Of a stretch of DNA of 43,221 bases, positions 26,711 through 35,054 are shown piece after piece; positions within the stretch are counted from its first letter, which is position 1; every line of letters begins with the position of its first letter. The translations under genes and the position numbers were made by a program. The stretch covers positions 1-43,221 of the forward strand of contig JAFTBM010000006.1 of NCBI GenBank assembly GCA_017455205.1, written 5' to 3'. Under the pieces are notes generated by a model. It saw only the letters and a list, made by a program, of their open reading frames with translations. It was not told the origin of the DNA and ran no database searches. The DNA is from Bacteroidales bacterium (GTDB lineage Bacteria > Bacteroidota > Bacteroidia > Bacteroidales > P3).

Positions 26711-28570
26711 ATGTGCGGAATAGTAGGATACGTCGGTGAGCAGGATGCCTATCCCATCCTCATCAAAGGGCTTCACCGACTGGAATACCGAGGTTACGAC
26801 TCGGCTGGCTTAAGTCTCATCAATGGAAGTGGCCTACTCAACGTCTACAAAGCTACTGGCAAAGTAGCTATGCTCGAAGAAAAATGCACCGATAGCGACC
26901 TCACCGGCAGCATCGGCATCGCCCACACCCGCTGGGCCACCCACGGCGAGCCCAACACCGTCAACGCCCACCCGCACCTGAGCCAGAGCGGCAACCTGAG
27001 CCTCGTGCACAACGGCATCATCGAGAATTACAAGACCCTCCGCGCCATGCTGGAGAAGGAGGGCTACACCTTCTGCAGCGAGACCGACACCGAGGTGCTG
27101 GTGCAGCTCATCGAGTACACGCAGAAGAAGGGCCGGTGCGACCTCTTCACCGCCGTGCAGCGTGCGCTGAAGAACGTCATCGGCGCCTACGCCATCGCCA
27201 TCCTCGAGAAGAGCCACCCCGACCAACTGATCTGCGCCCGCAAGGGCTCGCCGCTGGTCATCGGCGTGGGTACCGACGCCCGCGGCCAGAAGGAGTTCTA
27301 CCTCGGCAGCGACGCCACGCCTATCGTGGAATACACCAAGCAGGTGGTCTACCTCAAGGACGAGGAGATTGCCTACATGGACCGCAGCGGCAAGCTGGAC
27401 ATCGTGAACCTGGCCAACGTGCACCAGACGCCTGAGAAGCACACGCTGAGCCTGAGCCTCGACGAGCTGGAGAAGGGCGGCTTCCCGCACTTCATGCTGA
27501 AGGAGATCTGGGAGCAGCCCAACGCCCTGCGCACCTGCATCAAAGGCCGTCTGCACCGGAAGACGAAGGATGTCGTCCTCAGCGGCATCATCGACCATAA
27601 GGACAAGTTCATCAACGCTCGCCGCATCATCATCTGCGCCTGCGGCACCTCGTGGCACTCGGCCCTCATCGGCAAGTACTTCATCGAGGAGGCGGCGCAG
27701 ATCCCGGTGGAGGTGGAGTACGCCTCGGAGTTCCGCTACCGCAACCCCGTCATCTATCCCGACGATGTGGTCATCGCCGTGAGCCAGAGCGGCGAGACGG
27801 CCGACACGCTGGCCGCCATCCAGCTGGCCGAGCAGAAGGGCGCCTTCCTCTACGGCATCTGCAACGTCATCGGCTCCAGCATCGCCCGCGCCACCCACAG
27901 CGGCACCTACCTCCACGTGGGCCCGGAGATCGGCGTGGCCTCCACCAAGGCCTTCACCGGCCAGGTCATCACCCTCTGCCTGCTGGGCCTGGCCATCGCC
28001 AAGGAGAAGCACACGCTGAGCGACGAGATGTTCCACATGCTGGTCGACGAGCTCTACCAGATTCCCGACAAGATGCAGTGGACGCTGGAGAACAACAAGA
28101 ACATCGACCAGTTCGCCCAGATGTTCACCTACTGCCGCAACTTCATCTTCCTCGGCCGCGGCTACAACTACCCCGTGGCCCTCGAGGGCGCGCTGAAGCT
28201 GAAGGAAATCAGTTATCTGCACGCCGAAGGCTACCCCGCCGCCGAGATGAAGCACGGCCCCATCGCGCTGGTCGACGAGGAGATGCCCGTGGTCTTCATC
28301 GCCCCCAAGCGCGGCATGTACGACAAGATAGTCAGCAACATACAGGAGATCAAGTCCCGCAAGGGCAAGATCATCAGCGTGGTCACCGAAGGCGACACCA
28401 CGGTGCGCAACATGAGCGACTACACCTTTGTCATTCCCGACACGCGCGACTGCTTCGTGCCCATGCTCTCGGTCATCCCGCTGCAGCTGCTGGCCTACTA
28501 CATCGCCACCGCCAAGGGCCGCAACGTCGACCAGCCACGCAACCTTGCCAAGAGCGTAACCGTAGAATGA
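26711..28570 (+). CDS. glmS: Glutamine-fructose-6-phosphate aminotransferase
   Basis: GlmS makes glucosamine-6-phosphate from fructose-6-phosphate and glutamine, the first step to UDP-GlcNAc. The 619-residue protein starts MCGIVGYVGEQDAYPILIKG, exposing the catalytic Cys-2 after Met removal. The glutaminase domain has THGEPNTVNAHPH and HNGIIENY. Two SIS domains follow: SQSGETADTLAAIQLAEQKG near residue 358 and the LHAEGYPAAEMKHGPIAL region near 505. It ends in the usual PRNLAKSVTVE. From about 26887 to 28540 the gene has far higher GC at third positions than its own first 175 bases and both neighbours. The stop codon overlaps the next start (ATGA). No glmS ribozyme is visible in the 68 bases before it. 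Confidence 0.98.
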   Translation: MCGIVGYVGEQDAYPILIKGLHRLEYRGYDSAGLSLINGSGLLNVYKATGKVAMLEEKCTDSDLTGSIGIAHTRWATHGEPNTVNAHPHLSQSGNLSLVHNGIIENYKTLRAMLEKEGYTFCSETDTEVLVQLIEYTQKKGRCDLFTAVQRALKNVIGAYAIAILEKSHPDQLICARKGSPLVIGVGTDARGQKEFYLGSDATPIVEYTKQVVYLKDEEIAYMDRSGKLDIVNLANVHQTPEKHTLSLSLDELEKGGFPHFMLKEIWEQPNALRTCIKGRLHRKTKDVVLSGIIDHKDKFINARRIIICACGTSWHSALIGKYFIEEAAQIPVEVEYASEFRYRNPVIYPDDVVIAVSQSGETADTLAAIQLAEQKGAFLYGICNVIGSSIARATHSGTYLHVGPEIGVASTKAFTGQVITLCLLGLAIAKEKHTLSDEMFHMLVDELYQIPDKMQWTLENNKNIDQFAQMFTYCRNFIFLGRGYNYPVALEGALKLKEISYLHAEGYPAAEMKHGPIALVDEEMPVVFIAPKRGMYDKIVSNIQEIKSRKGKIISVVTEGDTTVRNMSDYTFVIPDTRDCFVPMLSVIPLQLLAYYIATAKGRNVDQPRNLAKSVTVE

Positions 28571-29277
28571 CCGAAGCCCTCATCCTCGCCGCTGGCCTTG
28601 GCACCCGCCTGCGCCCTCTGACCGACCACCGTCCCAAAGCCCTCGTCGAAATCGACGGCACACCCCTGCTCCAAATCGTCATTGGCCGCTTGGAGCAAGC
28701 AGGCATCACCCGCATCGTAGTCAATATCCACCATCTTGCCGACCAGATTGAAACCTTTATCCACTCCCACACCTGGCACAGCCAAATCCTCATCTCCGAC
28801 GAGCGCAACCTCCTGCTCGACACTGGCGGTGCCCTCAAACACGCTGCTCCTCACTTCAGCGGCACCAGTCCCATCCTCATCCACAACGTAGACATCCTTT
28901 CCGACATCGACCTCCGCAGCCTCGCCCGCCACCACCTTGCCCATCACCCACTGGCCACCCTCTGCGTCAGCCAGCGCCCCACCCAGCGGCAGCTTGCCTT
29001 CCAGAGTGGACAACTCATAGGCCGCGCCACCAGCAGCCAACCCGCATCACCGAACACCGAACACCTCGCCTTCAGCGGCATCTCCGTCGTCAGCCCCGAT
29101 CTCCTATCCCTCCTTCCCCCTGCCGACCATCCCTACCCCATCATTGACACCCTCATCAGCCTTGCCCCCACCCACCCCATCATCCCCTACCGCCACTCCC
29201 CCCTCCACTGGCTCGACGTAGGCCGCCCCGAAGCATTAGCCCAAGCACAGACATGGAAACCTTCCTCCAGCAAGTAG
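28567..29277 (+). CDS. Sugar-phosphate nucleotidyltransferase
   Basis: It should transfer an NMP to a sugar-1-phosphate to give an NDP-sugar. The 236-residue protein begins MTEALILAAGLGTRLRPLTD, the classical G-X-G-T-R-X-R-P-L-T activation motif, followed by PKALVEIDGTPLLQ. NVDILSDIDL (about 100-109) supplies the metal-binding Asp. The size without a hexapeptide or binding extension fits the MurU/N-acetylmuramate-1-phosphate uridylyltransferase type, but the substrate is not proven. It overlaps the glmS stop by 4 bases and the next gene by 25, so the three are translationally coupled. With glmS next to it, a role in amino-sugar or cell-wall recycling is likely. Confidence 0.9.
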   Translation: MTEALILAAGLGTRLRPLTDHRPKALVEIDGTPLLQIVIGRLEQAGITRIVVNIHHLADQIETFIHSHTWHSQILISDERNLLLDTGGALKHAAPHFSGTSPILIHNVDILSDIDLRSLARHHLAHHPLATLCVSQRPTQRQLAFQSGQLIGRATSSQPASPNTEHLAFSGISVVSPDLLSLLPPADHPYPIIDTLISLAPTHPIIPYRHSPLHWLDVGRPEALAQAQTWKPSSSK

Positions 29278-32054
29278 CCCAGCGCATCCTCGACGAGCAC
29301 CCCACCGATGCCGACACCACCCTCGTAGTCTTCAACAACCACCGCTCCGAGCGCTTCCTCCAACGAGCCTTCGAGACCCTCTCGCGCAGCAACGGCACTA
29401 CCTTCTTCCTCCCTCGCACCACCGTCATCGACGACCTCGTCGGCCAACTCAGCGGCCTCCAAATCATACCCAACGAATTCCTCCTCTTCGAACTCTTCGA
29501 CATCCACCAATCCATCGGTGGTGAAAACCGCAAATACACCACCTTCGAAGAATTCATCTCCTTCGGCGACATCATGCTCGCCGACTTCTCCGAAATCGAC
29601 CGCTACTGCGTCGACGCCCACGACCTCTTCGTCAACCTCCACGACCTCAAAGCCATCGGCGAATGGGACATCTCCAACCCCCATTTAAGCCCCTTCCAGC
29701 GCAACTATCTCGCCTTCTACCGCTCCCTCTTCGACTACTACACCCGACTTCGCCAGCGCCTGCTCGACCGCGGCCAAGCCTACGGCGGCATGGCCTACCG
29801 CCACGTAGCCGACCGCATCCCCGACCTCGCCACCGAGCTCCCCTACAGCCACCTCTACTTCGTCGGCTTCAACGCCCTCTCCGAATGCGAACGCCGCATC
29901 ATAGGCCACTTCGTTCAAACCCACCGCGGCACCCTGCTGACCGATGCCGACACCTACTACTACACCGACCCACAGCAAGAAGCTGGCCTCTTCCTTCGCC
30001 GCCACAGCACCCAATTCCCCACCATCATCCCCCACGGCCCATCGCACTTCGCCACCGCCAGCAAAGACATCACCATCGTCGAATGCCCCGAACCCGTGAT
30101 GCAATGCAAATACGTAGCCAACCTCCTCACCTCCCACCCCGAATGGCTCGACGAACCCGAAAGCACAGCCATCGTCCTGGCCGATGAAAAACTCCTCATC
30201 CCCATGCTCAACGCCCTCCCCGACACACCCACCCCCTACAAAGTCAACATCTCCCTCGGCTACACCTACGCCGAAAGCCAAATACACTCCCTCACCCTCA
30301 AACTCCTCGCCCTCTACCGACACGCAACCCCCCAAGGCTACCTCCACACCGACCTCATCGCCCTCCTCTCCGACCGCCTCATCGGCCACCTTACCGCCGC
30401 CCCACTCCACCGACAACAAATCATCACCTACCTCGAGCGCGAAAACCGCATCCGCTGCCACGCAGCCGACCTCGCCCCACTCCCAGGCATCCAAAGCATC
30501 GCGCACCTCCTCCCCCCCGACCCACCTGACGCCGACCAAGCACTCACCCTCCTCGACAGCCTCACCCGCCACATAGCTGCCGACAGCCTCCTCGACAACA
30601 ACAAAAAAGAGCAACAAGCCCTCGGCGCACTCATCGAAATCCTCACCCACCTCCGCCAACTCCAGTCCACCTACCACTACCTCACCTCCGTCACCACCCT
30701 CGAACACATCTACACCCGCCTCGCCCGCCACCACAACATCGCCTTCCTCGGACAGCCACTCTCCGGCCTCCAAATATTCGGCATGCTCGAAACCCGCAAC
30801 CTCGACTTCAAACGCATCATCCTCCTCTCCGCCAACGAAGGCATCCTCCCCTCCGCACGCTCACAGAACACACTCATCCCCTACGAACTCCAGCGCGCCT
30901 TCCACCTCCCCACCTACGAAGAAAAAGAAAGCGTCTACGCCTACAACTTCTACCACCTCCTTCAACGCACCACCGAAGCCTACCTCCTCTATACCGCCGC
31001 CACCGACACCCTCGGCAAAAACGAACAAAGTCGCTTCCTCCGCCAATTGCAAAGCGAACTCGCCCCACGCCACCCCGAAAGCATCCACCTCCGAAGCCTC
31101 GTCCTCACCTCCGACCCCATCCGCCACCTCCCCACCCTCCCCACCTCCCTTCCCCACACCCCCGCCATCGACTCCCGCCTCCAATACCTCGCCCAGCGAG
31201 GCCTCTCCCCCACCGCACTCACCGACTACCTCCTCTGCCCCCTGCGCTACTACTACACCAACCTACTCGGCCTCAAACCACTCGACAACCTCGACAACGA
31301 CCTCGACGACTCCCAATTCGGCAGCTGCATCCACAGTGCACTCCAGCAAATCTACACCCCCTACCTCGGACGCACCGTCAGCCCCGACGGCCTCCGCCAA
31401 GCACTCGCCAACCTCCCCACACTCATGCAGCAAACCTTCGCCCAATACTACCGCAGCGGACGCTCCACCGAAGGCCGCAACCACCTCCTCTACTCCGTCG
31501 GCGAAAGCCAAATCCGCCACCTCCTCCAACGCGAAATCGCCCTCCTCGAACAAGGCAACCAAATCGAAATCCTCGGTCTCGAAAAAGAAATCATCCTCCC
31601 CTTCCCTATCAACGCTCCCTTCCCCGTCAACCTCCGTGGCACCCTCGACCGCATCGACCGCCTCAACGGCCAACTCCGCATCCTTGACTACAAAACCGGC
31701 AAAATCACCCCAGCCGACCTCAAACTCTCCACCCCAAAACTTGACGAACTCCAAATCCCCGCCAAACCCTTCCAACTCCTCTTCTACGCCTACCTCTACA
31801 CCCACGACACCCCCCTCACCCAAACCCTCCAATCTGGCATCTACCCCCTACGCAACCTCAACTCCGACGTCTGCTACCTCCAACTCGACAGCGAACCCTA
31901 CCTCGCCACCCCACAAACCGACCGCTTCCACCAAGCCCTCACCACCCTCCTCACCCCACTGCTCGACCCCAACCAACCCTTCACCACCACCACCACCGAC
32001 CAAAACTGCAACTTCTGCCCCGCCCGCCCCTTCTGCACCAAACACAACAACTGA
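29253..32054 (+). CDS. AddB-like PD-(D/E)XK iron-sulfur nuclease
   Basis: AddB-type proteins are the nuclease partner of a helicase-nuclease that resects double-strand breaks. The 933-residue protein has a degenerate helicase-like body with no Walker A motif that I can see (QIFGMLETRNLDFKRIILLS near residue 505-525 matches a late helicase motif). The C-terminal nuclease has RGTLDRIDR and LRILDYKTGK near residue 811, with the catalytic Asp and Lys. Four cysteines (one at about 662 in YLLCPLRYYY, three in CNFCPARPFC near the end) form the 4Fe-4S clasp known from AddB. The AddA/RecB-like partner is not in the window. The gene starts 25 bases inside the previous gene. Third codon positions are nearly all C or A, which makes the coding strand remarkably poor in G. 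Confidence 0.88.
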   Translation: METFLQQVAQRILDEHPTDADTTLVVFNNHRSERFLQRAFETLSRSNGTTFFLPRTTVIDDLVGQLSGLQIIPNEFLLFELFDIHQSIGGENRKYTTFEEFISFGDIMLADFSEIDRYCVDAHDLFVNLHDLKAIGEWDISNPHLSPFQRNYLAFYRSLFDYYTRLRQRLLDRGQAYGGMAYRHVADRIPDLATELPYSHLYFVGFNALSECERRIIGHFVQTHRGTLLTDADTYYYTDPQQEAGLFLRRHSTQFPTIIPHGPSHFATASKDITIVECPEPVMQCKYVANLLTSHPEWLDEPESTAIVLADEKLLIPMLNALPDTPTPYKVNISLGYTYAESQIHSLTLKLLALYRHATPQGYLHTDLIALLSDRLIGHLTAAPLHRQQIITYLERENRIRCHAADLAPLPGIQSIAHLLPPDPPDADQALTLLDSLTRHIAADSLLDNNKKEQQALGALIEILTHLRQLQSTYHYLTSVTTLEHIYTRLARHHNIAFLGQPLSGLQIFGMLETRNLDFKRIILLSANEGILPSARSQNTLIPYELQRAFHLPTYEEKESVYAYNFYHLLQRTTEAYLLYTAATDTLGKNEQSRFLRQLQSELAPRHPESIHLRSLVLTSDPIRHLPTLPTSLPHTPAIDSRLQYLAQRGLSPTALTDYLLCPLRYYYTNLLGLKPLDNLDNDLDDSQFGSCIHSALQQIYTPYLGRTVSPDGLRQALANLPTLMQQTFAQYYRSGRSTEGRNHLLYSVGESQIRHLLQREIALLEQGNQIEILGLEKEIILPFPINAPFPVNLRGTLDRIDRLNGQLRILDYKTGKITPADLKLSTPKLDELQIPAKPFQLLFYAYLYTHDTPLTQTLQSGIYPLRNLNSDVCYLQLDSEPYLATPQTDRFHQALTTLLTPLLDPNQPFTTTTTDQNCNFCPARPFCTKHNN

Positions 32055-32126
32055 CCATCCACGCTCCCCCCGAACCACCTCCAGCCCCCCTCCGAAAAAG
32101 CCACACCCACAAAATTGCAACCGCCT

Positions 32127-32156
32127 GAAAGCCAATGAAATGCAAAATTGGCTTTC
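32127..32156 (+). terminator. Stem-loop terminator after the AddB-like gene
   Basis: GAAAGCCAAT (32127-32136) pairs perfectly with ATTGGCTTTC (32147-32156) around a 10-base loop; the sequence continues TTCCTTTCTATTTC. It lies 72 bases past the stop codon and before the polypyrimidine repeat copy C. Confidence 0.7.
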
Positions 32157-32196
32157 TTCCTTTCTATTTCGCTCATAATCAGCCACTTCTTTGCTT

Positions 32197-32266
32197 CCCC
32201 TTCTTCCCCTCTTCTTACCCCCTTCCTCTCCCCTTCTTCCCCCCCTCTACCGAGGAAGAAGAGGGG
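32197..32266. repeat. Polypyrimidine hairpin repeat, copy C
   Basis: The 20-base core (32197-32216) is identical to copies A (5942) and B (22337). More pyrimidines follow, then the purine arm GGAAGAAGAGGGG (32254-32266). CCCCTCTTCTT (32206-32216) pairs perfectly with AAGAAGAGGGG (32256-32266), an 11-base-pair stem. Downstream, ACGAAAAAGGCA resembles the ACGAAAAAAAGGCA after copy B. The gap 32055-32470 otherwise holds the terminator before it and a promoter after it. Confidence 0.78.
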
Positions 32267-32353
32267 ACGAAAAAGGCACGAAGAAAAGGGAAGGCACATC
32301 GCACGAAGAAAGCGACTGCACACGGGCTGGCGAGACTGCACAGAAAAAGAAAA

Positions 32354-32386
32354 TTTTATGTAAAACAAAATAAAATCGTATATTTG
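32354..32386 (+). promoter_or_regulatory. Bacteroidota-type promoter for the TPR lipoprotein operon
   Basis: TATATTTG (32379-32386) is a good -7 box. An imperfect -33 element (TTTTA, 32354-32358) stands 20 bases upstream. The transcript would have a leader of about 75 bases before the ATG at 32471. Confidence 0.65.
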
Positions 32387-32470
32387 CACTACGGCAATAG
32401 TAGGCCCAGCACGGGGAGAAACCTGTGTATGTGGCTGATAGAGCGTAGAAAATAAAGAACAGAGAATACA

Positions 32471-34303
32471 ATGAAGAAGACCTTAAGCGTGGTAATGCTG
32501 GCCTGCATACTCATCGTGGGATGCAGTGGGCTGTCGAAAATGAAATCGTCGAGCAAAAAGGTACGCTACCAAGCCAACCCCGACCCCGTGGAGACAATGG
32601 ACGACAAGGTGGTGGTGAAATTCACAGGCCAGGTGCCAGGGAAATACTTCAACAAAAAGTGTGCCGTCTTCCTGCAACCCGTCTTCTCGTGGGAGGGTGG
32701 TAGCATACCGCTTGAACCCCTAACGCTCAAAGGCGAAAAAGTGGAAGGCGATGGCACAATCATCAACTACAAGTCGGGGGGGCGCTTCACCTACACCGAC
32801 ATGTTTGACTACCAGCCAGGCATGGAGCGTGGGCGCGTAACGCTGACACCCGTAGGCTACAAAAGTCGCCGCACCAACGAGGATGCCCGCACCGCCGACG
32901 ACATCCTGCGCGACAGCAAAGGCAAAGAGTTTGCGCCAGTGCTCATCTCCGACGGCGTAAACAACACCTCATCGTGGGTCGACATCAAAGGCAACATCTC
33001 CATCGCCCCCATCAACTACAACAAGACGCAGGGTGTGGTTGAGACAGCCGACATCTACTTCCTCAACGGCACTTCGGAGCTGGACTGGAACTTTGAGATG
33101 AACCAAAAGTTCGATGCCCTCAACAGCTTGCAGCAGCTCAAGCGAATCATGCTGGAGCAGGGGCTTCCACGGCAGATTAGCATCACGGGTTGGGCCTCGC
33201 CCGAAGGGGAAGAGAGCAGCAACGTGGGGGTGTCGAAAAACCGTGCCGACATCGCCACCGCCGAACTCAACAAGCTACTCGACGAGGTGCTGACCATCAT
33301 GGCTCGCCGTGCCAAAGTGAAGCCGCAGGATGTGGACTACTACAAATACCAGCAACTCAAGCCGCTGGTCATCACCACCCGTGCCGCCGGTGAGGATTGG
33401 GTACACTTCGTGGTGATGGTCGAAGGAAGTGATATCCAGGACAAACACGCCATCATCAACATTGTCGAAACGCAGCAGAACCTCACCAAGCGCGAGCAGA
33501 TGATTCGCAACATGGCCGAAGTCTACAGCGAGCTGCGCGAAGAGATATTCCCCAGCCTGCGCCGTGCCCAGATAGCCCTCTACTACAGCGAGGCACGCAA
33601 GACCGATGCCGAGCTGGCCAAGTTGGCCTCCACCAAGCCCGAGCGCCTCTCGTTTGACGAGTTGATGTACGCCACCTACATCAACTACAACTACGAGACC
33701 AAGATGAAATACTACAAGTGGGCCACTGAAAACCACAGCTCGGAGTGGGCCGCTTGGAACAATGCAGGTGCCATAGCCTTCTACTTGGAGGATTACGACG
33801 AGGCTGAACGCTACCTCAACGTGGCACGCGACCTCAACCCCCACAACCCCGACGTACTCAACAACACGGGATTGCTCTACCTTGCCCGAAAAGACTACGC
33901 ACTGGCTAAATACTACTTCGAGGAGGCTCAGCGGCAAGGAAGCAGCGATGCCGAGGCCAATATCCCCATCCTCAACCTCAAACGAGGCAACTACACCGAG
34001 GCCGAGCAGGCACTCAAAGCCAACGTCTGCTCCTACAACTTGGCCTTTGCCCAGCTGATGAACGAGGAGACGGGTACCGCCATCCGCACGCTTGACTGCT
34101 GCCTCAACCAGAACAAGGAGGTGAACTACCTGCGAGCCATAGCCTACGCCCGTCTCGGCGACAAGACCAACTGCTTGAAAAACCTCAAAGCCGCCATCGA
34201 CGAAGACTACGACTACAAGCAAAAAGCCGCAGCTGACACCGAGTTCAAAGCCTACTGGGGCGATGAGGAGTTCCGCACCATCACCAAGCTCTACAACAAG
34301 TAA
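32471..34303 (+). CDS. OmpA-like and TPR domain lipoprotein
   Basis: The 610-residue protein has a lipoprotein signal (MKKTLSVVMLACILIVGCSG; lipobox before Cys-18). A beta-rich N-terminal part (about 40-210) follows. Next comes an OmpA-like segment (about 235-270) with ITGWASPEGEESSNVGVS and then NRADIATAELNKLL, the pattern by which OmpA domains hold peptidoglycan. The C-terminal half has tetratricopeptide repeats (about 420-500: AAWNNAGAIAFYLEDYDEAE and DVLNNTGLLYLARKDYALAK). It is therefore probably an envelope lipoprotein bridging the outer membrane and peptidoglycan and offering a protein-binding scaffold. It heads the transcription unit with pssA (22 bases), the QueA-family gene and comF. 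The exact role is not known. Confidence 0.82.
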   Translation: MKKTLSVVMLACILIVGCSGLSKMKSSSKKVRYQANPDPVETMDDKVVVKFTGQVPGKYFNKKCAVFLQPVFSWEGGSIPLEPLTLKGEKVEGDGTIINYKSGGRFTYTDMFDYQPGMERGRVTLTPVGYKSRRTNEDARTADDILRDSKGKEFAPVLISDGVNNTSSWVDIKGNISIAPINYNKTQGVVETADIYFLNGTSELDWNFEMNQKFDALNSLQQLKRIMLEQGLPRQISITGWASPEGEESSNVGVSKNRADIATAELNKLLDEVLTIMARRAKVKPQDVDYYKYQQLKPLVITTRAAGEDWVHFVVMVEGSDIQDKHAIINIVETQQNLTKREQMIRNMAEVYSELREEIFPSLRRAQIALYYSEARKTDAELAKLASTKPERLSFDELMYATYINYNYETKMKYYKWATENHSSEWAAWNNAGAIAFYLEDYDEAERYLNVARDLNPHNPDVLNNTGLLYLARKDYALAKYYFEEAQRQGSSDAEANIPILNLKRGNYTEAEQALKANVCSYNLAFAQLMNEETGTAIRTLDCCLNQNKEVNYLRAIAYARLGDKTNCLKNLKAAIDEDYDYKQKAAADTEFKAYWGDEEFRTITKLYNK

Positions 34304-34325
34304 TCCCTGCACTGCGGCAGCCCCC

Positions 34326-35054
34326 ATGGCAAAACTCAAGACACAGATACCCAACCTGCTGACGCTGGGAAACCTCACCTGCGGGGTGCTGGCAGCCTAC
34401 GTAGCCGCCCTCGGACGGCTGCACTGGGCGGCGGTGCTGGTTATGTGCGGCATCGTATTCGACTTCTTCGACGGCTTCGCTGCACGGATGCTGAAAGTGG
34501 CTTCGCCTCTAGGCAAGGAGCTCGACTCTCTGGCCGACGTGGTTACATCGGGCGTAGCCCCAGCCATCATCCTATTCCGCCTGCTGCTCTGCTTCCACGG
34601 CTGGAAATACTGGGCACTGGTGGCTTTTCTTATGCCAGCATTCGCAGCCTATCGGCTCGGCAAATTTAACCTCGACACACGGCAGAGCCACTCGTTCCTC
34701 GGCCTGCCCGTGCCAAGCAACGCGTTGATATGGGTATCGATCGGGTTATGTGCCATCCACCCCGACTGGGCACAGGTGGCACTGATTCCCATTGAGGGGA
34801 TTGACCGCCTGCTGCTGAGCAATCCTGCACTCATCGCACTGGCCGCATTCAGCCTCTTCACCGACTGGCTGATGGTATCCGAAGTGCCACTGATGGGATT
34901 GAAATTCACCTCCTTCGGGTGGAAAGAAAACTGGGAGCGGTATGTGCTGCTGATGGGTGCGGCTGCACTGCTGCTGCTGTTTGGCCTGCTGGGCATTGCA
35001 CTTTCCATTGTTTGGTATATTCTCTTTTCGCTGCTTACCGCACGATGCAAATAG
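34326..35054 (+). CDS. pssA: CDP-diacylglycerol-serine O-phosphatidyltransferase
   Basis: This enzyme makes phosphatidylserine, the precursor of phosphatidylethanolamine, at the inner membrane. I start it at MAKLKTQIPNLLTLGNLTCG (242 residues). The CDP-alcohol phosphatidyltransferase motif is complete: DFFDGFAARMLKVASPLGKE followed by LDSLAD (about 45-70), with the Asp-Gly-Ala-Arg-Gly-Asp-Asp residues in place. Six or more membrane helices are visible. PssA of the class with GNL near the start is the likely subfamily, and the other CDP-alcohol transferases are less likely. Its last 10 bases overlap the next gene. Confidence 0.9.
   Translation: MAKLKTQIPNLLTLGNLTCGVLAAYVAALGRLHWAAVLVMCGIVFDFFDGFAARMLKVASPLGKELDSLADVVTSGVAPAIILFRLLLCFHGWKYWALVAFLMPAFAAYRLGKFNLDTRQSHSFLGLPVPSNALIWVSIGLCAIHPDWAQVALIPIEGIDRLLLSNPALIALAAFSLFTDWLMVSEVPLMGLKFTSFGWKENWERYVLLMGAAALLLLFGLLGIALSIVWYILFSLLTARCK

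Noticed and set aside
26834-28255. 473-codon minus-strand frame over glmS
   Set aside because: Val/Leu/Gly/Asp-rich antisense shadow of GC-rich glmS codons with no recognisable domain.
27652-28566. Plus-strand open frame in another phase of glmS, joined to the nucleotidyltransferase
   Set aside because: Produced by the high GC of the glmS centre; Arg/His/Pro-rich product. The real nucleotidyltransferase starts at the ATG at 28567.
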